This document shows, piece by piece, positions 11,469-22,530 of a stretch of DNA of 42,087 nucleotides. The notes beneath the pieces were generated by a model. That model did not search any database and was not told where the DNA came from. It saw only the letters and a list, made by a program, of their open reading frames with translations. A program made the position numbers and the translations under genes. How positions within the stretch are numbered: the first letter of the stretch is position 1; the number at the start of each line of letters is the position of its first letter. The stretch spans positions 128,487 through 170,573 of the forward strand of contig JAAOMT010000379.1 of the NCBI GenBank assembly GCA_016748015.1, written 5' to 3'. This stretch comes from Geosiphon pyriformis. Its lineage: Eukaryota; Glomeromycota; Glomeromycetes; Archaeosporales; Geosiphonaceae.

Positions 11469-12122
11469 TTAATCAAGCCACTGACTTAAAAGAATATTAG
11501 GGACCAAACATTTCCTCATCCAACTTTCTATTATAGTATTAACTAAAGACTTAACAGCTTGAGGCTCCAAGATAAGCTCATTATCAACAATTAAATAATT
11601 GAAAACCACCTTCTTGAAGGGCTGATCTAGAATGCTTTTAATCATTCTCTCCTTATCTGAGCAGAAATTTTCCATGTATTTTGCCACAGCCACTCTGATA
11701 AACTCATCTCTGACAACTCTAAATTCATAATATTTGGATCTGCAGTATTTTTTCTTAACAATTGAAATGTGATACACAATATCCTCAGTCTTAGTGCCTT
11801 CATTAATCATAACCCAAATCTTGAATGCCCTATCAACATTTAAGCCCATCCAAGTGTCAACAAAACAGCCAGTCTCCAAACTTAGGTCTGTTTTTATATT
11901 GTTAACAATCTTGGACATCAACATCTCCAACCCATAAAATCTCGAAGAAGCTCTATTTTTTGTGCTATCAAATTCACTAAACCAAAGTTTAGAGAAGATC
12001 ATGTCAGTAGAATCTATTATTACATCTCTGAGAACATTCCACATACCATCTAAATTACCACTATGTTCCACATTGTAAAACACACCTGACTTCTTCAGAA
12101 ACTTAGCCGAAAAACACTTCAT
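11469..12122 (-). pseudogene. LINE linker between endonuclease and reverse transcriptase
   Basis: This 217-residue frame (MKCFSAKFLKKSGVFYNVEH... to ...NILLSQWLD) has no catalytic motif of its own. It lies between the endonuclease end (12139-12363) and the RT fingers, where LINEs carry a linker. It includes KKKYCRSKYYE, YMENFCSDKERMIKSILDQPF and VDNELILEPQAV, which I recall as conserved in the Rhizophagus LINE family. It is the longest uninterrupted piece of the element. Confidence 0.6.
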
Positions 12123-12138
12123 AAAATGCTCTCAACTA

Positions 12139-12914
12139 TCAGTGTCCACATTTTAGCTTAAATTTCCAGCGATTTTTATTAGCATTCCTATGAATGCTAT
12201 CCAAATGCATGTTTAAAAGACCACCCAAACCCACCAATACCAAAACAACTCTATGGTCAGTGTCAAAGAATTCAGTTACAGATTTTACTTTACAGCTGGC
12301 TGTAACTAAAATCAGACTTCCACTAATAAAAATATGATTAATGATTTTTTCAGCACCTCTCAAGTTGCTCTACATTGATGCATCAGCCAAAAAATGTCTA
12401 CCAAAAGAATTGACCAAACCCAAACTCAAACAGAAACTGAAACTTACATTCCTTTTAGACTTGTTCTTATTAAAATTACCACCCAAAACAACAAAACTAC
12501 TGGAATTGACCTCCCGAGCTATGAAAAAATTAATACTGGGCACTTTGTCTAAACCAGTCGCCAGGAGAGACACAGGCATACAAACCAACAACCAATACTG
12601 AAACCTTGCCTTTGAAAAGGAGACGCACCAAAATAGTGCGACCAGAAACTTCTTCTACCTTAGACACATGTCAAACCAAAAGATTGTTCATAATTATCAC
12701 CACCCCAGTCCTAAGGAACCCAATATCCAGACCAGATGTAAAAATGCGTGCTTCATCAAAACTGTTCATAATCTATGATCTAATATTAGACCTCAATTTT
12801 GTTTCCATAATAATAGACACCATATTGCCAGATTCTTTATGCCAATAAACAATGTCTTCCTGCTTAGCAGAAACATTGAAACTCTGAACATTGCAAGTAG
12901 TAAACTTCCACATT
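12139..12914 (-). pseudogene. LINE apurinic/apyrimidinic-type endonuclease domain
   Basis: Translation from about 12914 downward gives TTCNVQ (expected T-x-N-V), METKLR (metal-binding Glu), SFVVLGGNFN (expected G-D-F-N, here Asn for the catalytic Asp), INHIFISG and FFDTDHRVV (the D-H motif near the C-terminus). This is the exonuclease III/AP-endonuclease fold that nicks the target for target-primed reverse transcription. The Asp to Asn change is a G to A transition and would inactivate the enzyme. In-frame stops lie between the open pieces 12139-12363 and 12370-12591 and again upstream. Confidence 0.7.
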
Positions 12915-12921
12915 AGCTCTA

Positions 12922-14770
12922 TCATTGAGAAGAGAGAGCATTAGGAACTAAACCAGTATTGTCAATCTTGGCCAAGAGATCTATGACCATGATCAAAAGA
13001 TTCTTTAGAGTTTCTTCTATTTTAGAGACAACCAAAGAGTCACAAACTGTCACTCCTGCTATAGTCTTACCACCAGTGGCTACACCTGAGCCCTTACTTA
13101 TTACTATATTTGCCCCTTGATTCTGTGATAAAGGGGTCACCAATGGCTAATGTTCAAGACTAGGCTGAGAAACCATTGGCCCAGATGAGTCCAATCTTTT
13201 AGCCAACTTATCAATGTATTCTACAAGACTGGCAAGACTATGCTCAAGAGCAGCAAACTTATCATTTAATTTCATAGACACCATCAGAGTAGGTTTCATC
13301 TCTGAAGAGAAACCAGAAGAAGCTGATCTATTGTGTACAGAGAAAGGAGAGAATGAAGATCCACCAACAATATTGGCCCATAAGGCACCACCAAAAGAAA
13401 CAAGACAGAAAATTGGGGCAGAGTATTTAGCATAAATGGAAGCCAGTCTGCTTTTATCATCATCTGACAATATCTTGCGAGTTGGTCTACCAGGAAGAGT
13501 CTTCTCATCCACAAAACAATTCAGAAATGTATGATCTAAATTCTCACACTTAGCACACTTAGCAAAATCCATGTAAGACCAACACAGATTGGCATCCTTT
13601 AAGACAGAAGTGGTTCCTATGACAGCATTAATTGAGGCAGCAGAGTCAAAACAAACAACAGCACATCTGGCCTGGACATATATAACAGGATGTCAATCAA
13701 TAACACATGTTTTTTCACTTACAGAACCAATGAAGTCCCAGATATCATGAACATTTGTGCTCATCAGCAATGTATATAGTAAAGCCCTATGCTGATTCTT
13801 TGTATTCTATAATTTCTTGTCTACATTAGTCTTGGCCACCCTCACAGCATTTTTCTTGATTAAGATGGACCATCTAGTTGCGACCAAATCAGCCTAATCA
13901 AATTGGGCAAATTCAACCACAGCCTTTTGCCATAGCTCTACCAATTGTATTTTGATTGACACAACAGAAAGCACAGTCCACACAGCCTCAGCTGATGTTT
14001 TAACTGGAATTTCTTTCACTACCACAGCCCAATCTGAATGACCAGTTGATTTTTTGAGATCAGTGTTTACTAAAATGTTTGCTGCTCTTGCCTTTTCCAT
14101 CACCTGTGCCAAACTGGCTTTAGAAGTAAAGAAAACACAGATGATTCCAGAAAATTTTGAGGGAATAGAAGCTCCCCCAAAACCATTGACTTTTGAGAAT
14201 AATTTTCTGACTACTGCTAGCTTTTCCTGAGAAGATTTTCCAGCCACCTTATCAAGACCAATATCTATAGCAAAAGATTGTCAGACAGAAACAGTAACCA
14301 AATTCTTCAATGGAGGAATAAGTACCAAGAGGACATCCAAGAAAGCATCATCATTTTCATCTTAACCCAAAAAATCTATTTTCCCCAATGGCTTGCCCAA
14401 TGCTTTCATAGTTTTAACATCTGGCCCTTTAGGCATTTGAACATGATCCTTATCAGCAATGTTTTCATTCTCACCATAGTCAAAGCTAGTTTCTTTTACC
14501 AGACATTTTTCTTCTATATCAATGCTTTCAGACTCAGTGGTGTCACCAGTCTCAGAATCTCATGAGTGACTACTTGGTACTTTAGTTGGCACACCATTTT
14601 TACCAATACTCTCTTCCAAACTGATGTCTTTCCTCTTCTTCTTAGACAAAACAGGCTTGAAGTCCCCACTAGCACCAGAATCCTTAGCAATCTTCTTCAT
14701 GACGACTATACTAAGGCCAACAGTGGCTTTGAAATCAAAAAACGGTTTGGTTTTATCTTACTGAATGATG
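12922..14770 (-). pseudogene. LINE ORF1-like (gag-like) region with CCHC zinc knuckle
   Basis: Open pieces at 13894-14247, 13147-13572 and 12922-13143 make up a nucleic-acid-binding protein. The piece at 13147-13572 starts MDFAKCAKCENLDHTFLNC, a CX2CX4HX4C zinc knuckle. The piece at 13894-14247 (SSQEKLAVVRKLFSKVNGFGG ... VVVKEIPVKTSAEAVWTVLS) has the look of an RRM-like RNA-binding module. Farther upstream, to about 14770, the frame continues with stops through a Lys/Ser-rich N-terminus (KKIAKDSGASGDFKPVLSKK). ORF1 proteins coat the LINE RNA. A separate start and stop between ORF1 and the endonuclease could not be identified, so one long polyprotein is possible. Confidence 0.65.
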
Positions 14771-14879
14771 AAAAATATTTCTTTCAAAAAAAACTTTTTG
14801 ACTCTTTTTGGAAATTTGGGATGAACAAAAGAAAGAAGTTTTTTATTAAAATATTTTTTATTCATATTTTATGTATTTT

Positions 14880-14911
<32 letters not shown>
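14880..14911. repeat. (AAT)n microsatellite
   Basis: A run of about ten TAA/AAT triplets just upstream of the LINE 5' end, in otherwise AT-rich sequence. Longer runs of the same motif occur at 25141-25228 and 26054-26073. Confidence 0.8.
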
Positions 14912-14913
<2 letters not shown>

Positions 14914-17900
14914 TTATTATTTATATTATATATATTTAAAAAATATGTTTTGTATTTTTTTTAAATTAATTAAAACTCTTTTAGCAAATCAGTAATTAAG
15001 TTAAAAAAACATTTGATTTTAGTTTTTAGAAAATAATTTTTAATATTTATAATAAAGCTTATTTAAATAAATACAAAAAACAATTAATTCAAATTTTACT
15101 AAAATTAAATTTTATAATTTAAATTTAAGAGATTTAACTTAAATTTATATTTTTTATAAATAAAGCACTAAATAAAATAACATTATACAACTTAAAAAAA
15201 CAGTACTTTTAATATAAAATATTAAATTAATAAACTAAAATATATAAATTTTGAATACAACAAAAAACTTAAAAATTAGTTTTGATAACTATTTTATTAA
15301 AAATTTGTTAGATTTAAAAATAATAATAATAAAATATTTATAAGAGCTAGTATTAAAAAATTAAGAAATAAACAAGTTTAATCACTAATTTAAAAAACAA
15401 ATTATTAATTTTAAAAACTATACAATTAGAAAAATTATACAAAACTACAACAGCAAAAGCAAAAACAAAAACCACAAAAATTTTACAATTTAAGAATAAA
15501 AAAAAATCAACAAACTTAATTTAAATATTAATATTTATAAAAATTTAAAATACAAATTTCATATAAAATAATTTAATATTATCTTTAACAATTTATTTTA
15601 AACCAATAAATTATTAACTCAAAAAACTTTAAATGTTTAATAAAGTCTTTTTAAATATTATTAAAATTAATTGTATTTTTAAAAAGCAGAAAAAAAGAAG
15701 CTGTTTTTATTTTTATTTTATTATATTAGTTTAATTTTTAAAATTAAGTAATAAAATCTAATTTGCTTTGTTTATAATATTAATAAATATTAATAAATAT
15801 TAATTAAAATTTAATATATTAAATAATTTAGCATGTATTAATTTAAATTAACTTTAATAAAAATGTTTTGTTGTTTTAATTACCTAAAGCAGTTTCTATA
15901 TTAAAAAACATTTTTTTGGTATTTTAAAAAATACTGACAAGTTGTTTTTATTTTTAAGTATAGAACTATTAAAAGATTTAAAAAAAAGTTGTTTTTTTAT
16001 ACTCTTTGCTTTAGATATAATTATAAAATTACAAAAAAAAATATATATATAAAATATTAAAAGTAAAAACTTGTAATTAATTATAAAAAACGGTTAATTA
16101 ACTGTTTTGAAACTTGAAAATATTACATAATAGTAAAATTTAAAAACTTAAATTATTATTATTTTTGTAATTTGTTAAAAACAGGTTTTTTAAAGATGAA
16201 AATTATATTTTAATTAACTTTTTATTATTTTTACAAATACAAATACAAAATATCAATTTTTTAATTTTTTATTTAAAAATATAATATTTAGTTTAAACTA
16301 CTATATATATTTTTTGATTTTTACAAACTTAGATAAACAAGTTAAATTATTTTAATAATTAGTTATTTTAAGTTATTAAAAATATTTTATTTAATTGTTT
16401 AATTAAATATAATCTAACTGTTATTTATATTCATAAAATTAATTATCTATAATAGAAACTATTCATGCTTTATTTATATATAACCAGTTTTTAATTAAAA
16501 TTATAATATTAGTATTGTATATTAAATTAAATTAAATGTTTTAGAATTTTATTGTTCAATTTTAATAATGATAAAGTTAATGCAAAATATATATTAATTT
16601 AAAATTCAATTATTAAAACTTTTTAGTAAATTTATAAATTATAATAATAGTTTTTAATGTTTTTTGCTAATAGTATGATTCAACAATTAATTATTTTCAT
16701 AAAGCTCTATTTTTATATATTAGACATAAATTATACAATAACTATATATAATTAGAATATTTTGTTAATACAAACATAATAATATACTCATTATACATTA
16801 TATATTGAGAGTTAAAAATAGTTGATTTTGGCTTTTATTTTTTATTTTATTAAAAAAAACCAAAATTTAAGTTTTTTCGATTGTAATACTTAAATAAATA
16901 GTATTGTAAAATATTATAATTGCTGATTAAAATTTAAAAAAAGTTGTCAAATATTATTTTTTAAAATGAAACAATATTAAAATAAGCCACAAAAAAATCT
17001 AATTATAATATTGTTACTATAATTTTATTGTTATATGGTAGATTATAGACAAAAAAAATTTATAAAATATTTTGAATCAGATTTATAAAAATATTTTTAT
17101 TGTTTTATTAAATAATACTTTCTTGACTGTTATATTAAACATATATAAAGTTATAGTATATGTTAAAAAATTTACCATATTTTTAAAAAAAAAATTAGTA
17201 GGATTAAATTGAATAAGAGAATATTTTATGTTTTTGATAGATTTTTATAATTTTTATTAACAAACACCAAATATAAAAATCTTTTATCAATATTATTTAC
17301 TTTTATTTTAAAATTTAAAGTTAAATTATACTGATAATTGCTAATTTTAATATTTTATTAGCTAAGATTTTTTTAGTTTATAATATAAATACATAATTTA
17401 GTTCTAAAGTTATTGAATTTTGATAAGTCAATAAAATCAGTTTAATTGAATTATTATTTAGAAACTGGTTTGTTATTTGTTTTGAATTTTTTATCTTAAT
17501 TTATAGATAAGTATTAATGTTGATTTGAGCATTAACATATTGGTAAAAATAAACTCTAAAATTTCAAACCATTTGGTAAATACTTTATGTAAACTTTTCA
17601 AAATTTTTTAGATATTATATATATTATTTGATATTTAAATATACCAGATAAAACTTAATAATAAAAGTTAATTTATGTTACTAATATCAATGTTTTAAAT
17701 TTTTTATATTAAATTATGTTAACTCTAAGCTTTTTAGTACATTAATATTTAAATTTTAATTAATAATTCGCCAGTTAGGAATATAAAATAATCAATATTA
17801 AATAGAAAAATATAATATTTATTTAATTAGTGAAAAATTTTTAAGTATAAATACCAATTTGGTTTTTACAACTATTATTAAATATGTAAAACTTACTTAT

Positions 17901-19218
17901 AAAAACTATTTTTTTGCTTATAAAAGATATAATATTATTTAATTTACACTATAGTTCTTATACTTATGATTAATAAATGTCTTAGTAGTTAAAAAATAAC
18001 AATATTACTTTTTTATTTATATTATACTAACTCTATTTATGTATTAGCAATATATTTAATTAATGTCAATTTATTATAACAGTTGTTTAAAATGAAAAAA
18101 ATCTATTATAATCAGAATTTATTTGTATTAATAGAAGTAAAACTAGTAAAATTTTTCCAATTTTATCTTAAGCAATTAATAATATAAATTATAATATTTT
18201 TGGAAAAAAAACAGCATACTTTAAATCAACTATTCTTGGTTTCAATAATAACAATATTTTCAAAAAGTTATTAATTAAAATCATATTCAAACCTATTTTT
18301 CTTAAGATTAGAAAAAATATAATAATTGTATTAATAATTGGAATTTCTGAAACTAATGACTTTATTTTATCTGTATTAACAAAAAAAAGTCAAAAACTCT
18401 AACACTATAACAAATAAATAGTAATACATTTATTTTTAATTTTTACAAAGAAAAAAATATATTGTAGTATTATAAAAATCAATTAGCTAATAGTATTTGA
18501 AACAAAGTTAGCATTATAATACATATAGATAATACAATACTATTTGGTTATATGTATTTATTGGTTTAATACATAATATTAAATAGTCAGATGTTTCCAG
18601 ATTTTATTTGTACTTTAAATAAATAGACCAATTCTTATAAAATAGAATACATATTTAAACAACAAATTAGAAGACACAAAATAGCAACAAATTTATTAGT
18701 CAATTGACAAAATATGTTTATTACTTAGATAAGTTAAAACAATTCAATAATAGAATTTTATTATGCATTTGTCATAATATATTTATACATATATAAAATA
18801 AATAAATAAAAATTTTATAATTGAAAAACAATATTAAAAGCATGTAAATACACTAATATAATATTATATTCTAAAAATAACAATAAAAAAAAGTTTTGAA
18901 GTCAGTCAAAAAATAATTGTATAAATAAACTAATTACTTTGATCTAAAGATTATACATATGCATATATTATAGATTATATACTAGAATCTATTGTTAAAG
19001 ATATAAAAATATGTAAGTATATATATAATTTTTTAATTAATATATAAATATTAAATAAATATAAAATTTAGAACAAAATACATTTGCAGTTATAGAATCT
19101 GTTATTAATATTGACTATTCTTGGAATGAAAAATAAATATTATGTGAAAATACAGTATTTAGTAATTAAAATAAAGACAAACAAATATTGAATGCAGTTA
19201 AATAAATGCTTAAATAAA

Positions 19219-19352
19219 TGTTTTTGCTTGGAAATATACATATTAAAAATCAGATGACAGCTAAAAAAATATATAATAAGTTAAAAAAATTTGCAGATAA
19301 TAGTAAATTAGAACCAAATAAAGTACCAAAAATTTCAAAAATTCAAGGGTAA
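19219..19352 (+). pseudogene. short protein remnant of a dispersed fungal repeat family
   Basis: The 44-residue frame includes GNIHIKNQMTAKKIYNKLKKF, then ADNSKLEPNKVPKISKIQG before a TAA. The pattern MTA..-Y-.L..FA...ELEP..VPKIS.IQ resembles an N-terminal segment I recall from repeated Rhizophagus hypothetical proteins, in which the next residues are W-I. A Trp or Gln to stop change would explain the TAA. It is isolated in the AT-rich tract, and no flanking part could be followed. Confidence 0.3.
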
Positions 19353-21723
19353 ATATTATAATATAATAAATCATTTTTAACACAGACAACAAGAATAATA
19401 TTGCAGTTTAATTAAAGTAAAAGCTCTTTAATAGTAGTTGGAATCAAAAATAAGCAATGTAAAAGTGAATTAAAGTAATAAGTTAAGTTTTTTGCATGTT
19501 TTTAGACTTGAAAAAGTTAACTTTATAGTAAAAAGCAATAAATTTACTTTTAAATTGTAAGTTTAATTCTTATATTTGGAACTACAAATGTTATTTTATG
19601 TCAAATAAAGCTTTTGTTAGAAAAGTAGTTATATTCTAAATTTTATAAAAGTAGTTATCTAAGATTTTAGGTTGTCAAATAGTGTGATTTTTATTTGCAT
19701 ATGGCTAGTTATGTAACCAAGTTGTTTTTGAGTATAACAAAACTGTTTTGGTTTTGTATATTATTGATCTGTGTTATGCAATATTAATAGATTGATTATT
19801 ATTCCCAAGTAAATTACCAATTAATTTTCTAGAATAGTACTATTAATATTTTGTTGAAAATATTTTCCAATTGTAATTTAGGTTAAAAATTTTCATATTT
19901 TGATAAATTAAATTTCAGCTTTCAAAGTAATCTGCTTTGAATATACTAATTAGGATAAAGAAGATATAATCTTGGCACCAATTAGATATAACCTAAATTT
20001 AGTTTTCATTTAAATTGAAAAACAGCAGTTAGATTTATTATAATTAACACAAATTGTATGATTTTTTTTTAGTGAAATGGTAATCTGTTTTTCTATTTAG
20101 AATATTGAAATCTGAAGTCTTTTTTGTCTTGTCTGAAAATCATTAGTTAATTTTATCTCTTGACTAACTTGAAAATTATTTTCTCGTTATACAAGAAAGT
20201 ATGACCACTTTTCTAAACAATAATTATTCAATTAACAAAAAGCATTCTTAATTTCAAAAAGCAGCAATTTTTAGAAATTTATTTTTAGATCATTGTTATA
20301 TTTATAAATAGCCAATTTACAAGATAGAGACAACGCATTTAAATGTATAAAAAAGAATTATTTTGTTATTAGAAAGAAAAAAGCATTTGAATTTTTCTCA
20401 ATAATAGAAATAATATTGTCAAATCTCTTAAAAAGCTTAAATAATAGAGTTTTAACAACTCAAAATAATTTGGAAACACTTGATTCATGAAATAGTAAAA
20501 TTTGTAAAAATAAATTCTGAGATTTTTACAAATTTCCTTGGATTTTATCTGTTCTTTTTTATTTCGGTTTCTTTTGCCACTTGAAGGCTTGTAAATTTGA
20601 AGCTTTTAATTTATCACTGATAATTCTAAAAATTTAGAGTATGTTATTTGATCATTAAAACTTAATAATTTATAGAAATCAAATACCAAAACCATTTGAT
20701 CTTAATAATTCATTCCATGTTAATTATCTTCAATTTTTCTTTGAGTGGATAATCTTTTTCAAAAAATACAAAATATTAAAGAGACATCTGACAAAGGTTT
20801 ACTTTTTCTCTAATCTCTCTTATAACCATTGTTTGGAAAAAAATTTTACTTAAGATTTATGCATTAGCAATTCTAATAATATTGGAACGGTGCATAAAAA
20901 AAATGTGTTGCTTTTACACTTTTATTTTTGAGATTCAAAAAACTTTTGCTAGCGTTTAAATAATTTTACCTTGAGTATGCAATGTTGATTTACAAAAACA
21001 TAGATTTCTTTTTTTTTGGGTTTTTAATGAAAAGAGCAATTAAATTTTATTTTAAATATTATTCAGAAACTTGTAATCATCATTAAAGATAATAAAAGCT
21101 AATTAACCAATGTGTTTATTTTTATTTTTTTTTCAACTTTATTATTAAAATTATTAAAATTATTGTATTTTTTTTTAAAGAAACAATTTAACATTGGTAT
21201 TTTACTAGAATTAATTATTTTCTATATTGTATAATAAGCTTAAAAAGTTTATAATACAAAAAAATTTTGATTTTTTTTTAAATATTTGTTGTTAAAAATT
21301 ATTTTATAAATCTTTCTATAAAAATTGAGCATTGATCAAGTTAAAAATGAATTTATCTTTTTTTTTTAATTGTTTTAAAAGTGTTTAGCAATAATATTAA
21401 TAGATTATTGACTGTCCAAAATTAATTTAATAAAATAGCTAAACTACTTGAGTTTTACAGATTAAAAAAATAACTTATTTGTCTGTTAAAACAATTTGGG
21501 AAAGATGTTAATTTGTTTTTGGATTTTTTGGAATTAAAGAAAAGTTTATCGGTTACTTTTATGCTTATCCATCCGTTATTATTTAGCGCTTAATTCCTGA
21601 GGGTATGAAATTTGATCCGAGAAAATTCTTTTTAGAATAGTTTAATTCATATTTAGAAATCAAAGCTTTTTATCATCTTTTCCATCAATGGGTTACCGAA
21701 AATCTAAAAGCAGCAAATCAATG

Positions 21724-22265
21724 ATAAAAATATCCTTCGTTGTGAAGTTCATAGTTTGTAGCTATCTCATTAGGTATTATACCTAAAACTTTTAATTCTC
21801 CATCTTGTTGAGATTTTAACCTAAAATAAGCAAATCATATCATTTATAAGAAGTCAATATTGATTCATGCTGGACAGGTTATTAATCAAGTTTTTCGGAA
21901 CTCAGAATGGCTGTTGCGAGACTAGATCGTCGAGATATTGAGTCAATAAAGGCTAGCAGAGCAAACAAAGAACATGTAGATCGTCATCCAGGCAGCCCAT
22001 AGTTGCTATCATGGAAGTTGAGCTTATCCTCAATTAGGGAAAAACCCCATATTGCTTATACTCACCGTTAAGTAATCGTTCTGCAAGGGTCTTTTTAATA
22101 TTAAAAGTTTCTTTGGTTAGTCAAGTTGGTGCTAGGATGCTCCGTTATCGTGGTAGTTGTTGATGGGTATTTTCATTGTTTAGTTTTCTAAATAGAATGA
22201 TGCGCAAATTAAACAATGCTGAAAGAGACATAAGAATGACAATAATTAAATGAATTAATTTCATT
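21724..22265 (-). pseudogene. possible small secreted-protein gene or remnant, exon structure unresolved
   Basis: A minus-strand ATG at about 22262-22264 opens MKLIHLIIVILMSLSALFNL, a hydrophobic signal-peptide-like start, but the frame meets TAA and TGA soon after. In the same frame KETFNIKKTLAERLLN ends at a canonical donor (GTGAGT). Joined to an acceptor ending TTTGCTCTGCTAG this gives a phase-compatible exon reading AFIDSISRRSSLATAILSSE. A further exon-like piece just downstream (DGELKVLGIIPNEIATNYEL, ending in TGA at about 21724) follows a TTTTAG acceptor in a phase I could not connect. The pieces look genic, but I cannot build a complete model, and a decayed gene is equally possible. 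Confidence 0.3.
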
Positions 22266-22453
22266 TTAAAAGTATGAGAATTTGAATGGTTTGCCTAAAC
22301 CTTAATCATAATTAAACAATTTTGTTAAGTTTGGAATCCACATCGTTTAGACTTAATTTTAAAATAGGCTTTATTTTTTGTACCTCTGTTTGTTCAAACT
22401 TAAACAATTTTTGAAAAAGATAACTTTCTTTAATTATTCAAGCTTAAAAATTT

Positions 22454-22530
22454 TATACCGTAAAGTCTTTAGAATTCGGTTCAAAGTTAATAATGTAAGG
22501 GGTTGCTTATTTTTGGGACTTTACGGTATA
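22454..22530. mobile_element. 77-bp short inverted-repeat element (MITE-like)
   Basis: TATACCGTAAAGTC at 22454-22467 is exactly inverted as GACTTTACGGTATA at 22517-22530, with a 49-bp spacer that includes a G-rich GTAAGGGGTTGC. The outermost bases are TA on both sides, as for a TA target duplication of a Tc1/mariner-like miniature element. No coding capacity. It could also be a palindromic regulatory or hairpin sequence. Confidence 0.5.

Larger units (their letters stand above)
8160..14770 (-). mobile_element. nearly full-length but inactive LINE (I/Tad-like order: zinc knuckle, endonuclease, RT, RNase H)
   Basis: Minus-strand pieces from 14770 to about 8273 carry, in order, an ORF1-like region with a CCHC zinc knuckle, an apurinic-type endonuclease, a reverse transcriptase, an RNase H and a C-terminal region. 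This order with RNase H is that of I/Tad-group non-LTR retrotransposons. The base composition is visibly richer in G and C than the flanks. Many in-frame stops and some frameshifts break it, and two catalytic aspartates are Asn (in the endonuclease GDFN box and the RT F-x-DD box). The coding end is near 8273 (after SIPLTDLVHT). The 5' limit is uncertain. I recall closely similar proteins in Rhizophagus. Confidence 0.8.
14771..21400. other. 6.6-kb extremely AT-rich tract, essentially non-coding
   Basis: This is the most AT-rich and G/C-poor part of the window, with stops in all frames. It contains a small (AAT)n run at 14880-14911 and one recognisable protein fragment near 19.2 kb, listed separately. 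The character fits transposon DNA decayed by C-to-T change. Complexity and G/C content rise from about 20.9 kb and clearly after 21.4 kb. I see no tRNA, rRNA, tandem array or long inverted repeat. Confidence 0.5.

Noticed and set aside
14278-14964. Two plus-strand frames of 95 and 132 residues
   Set aside because: The first is antisense to the LINE ORF1 N-terminal region. The second starts in the same region and runs into the AT-rich tract with a poly-Ile tail from the AAT repeat.
14771-21400. Mitochondrial DNA insert
   Set aside because: The composition would allow it, but no mitochondrial gene, tRNA or rRNA segment is recognisable.
21880-22010. 31-residue plus-strand frame MAVARLDRRDIESIKASRAN
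   Set aside because: It is short and antisense to the exon-like piece AFIDSISRRSS, which is bordered by a canonical acceptor.
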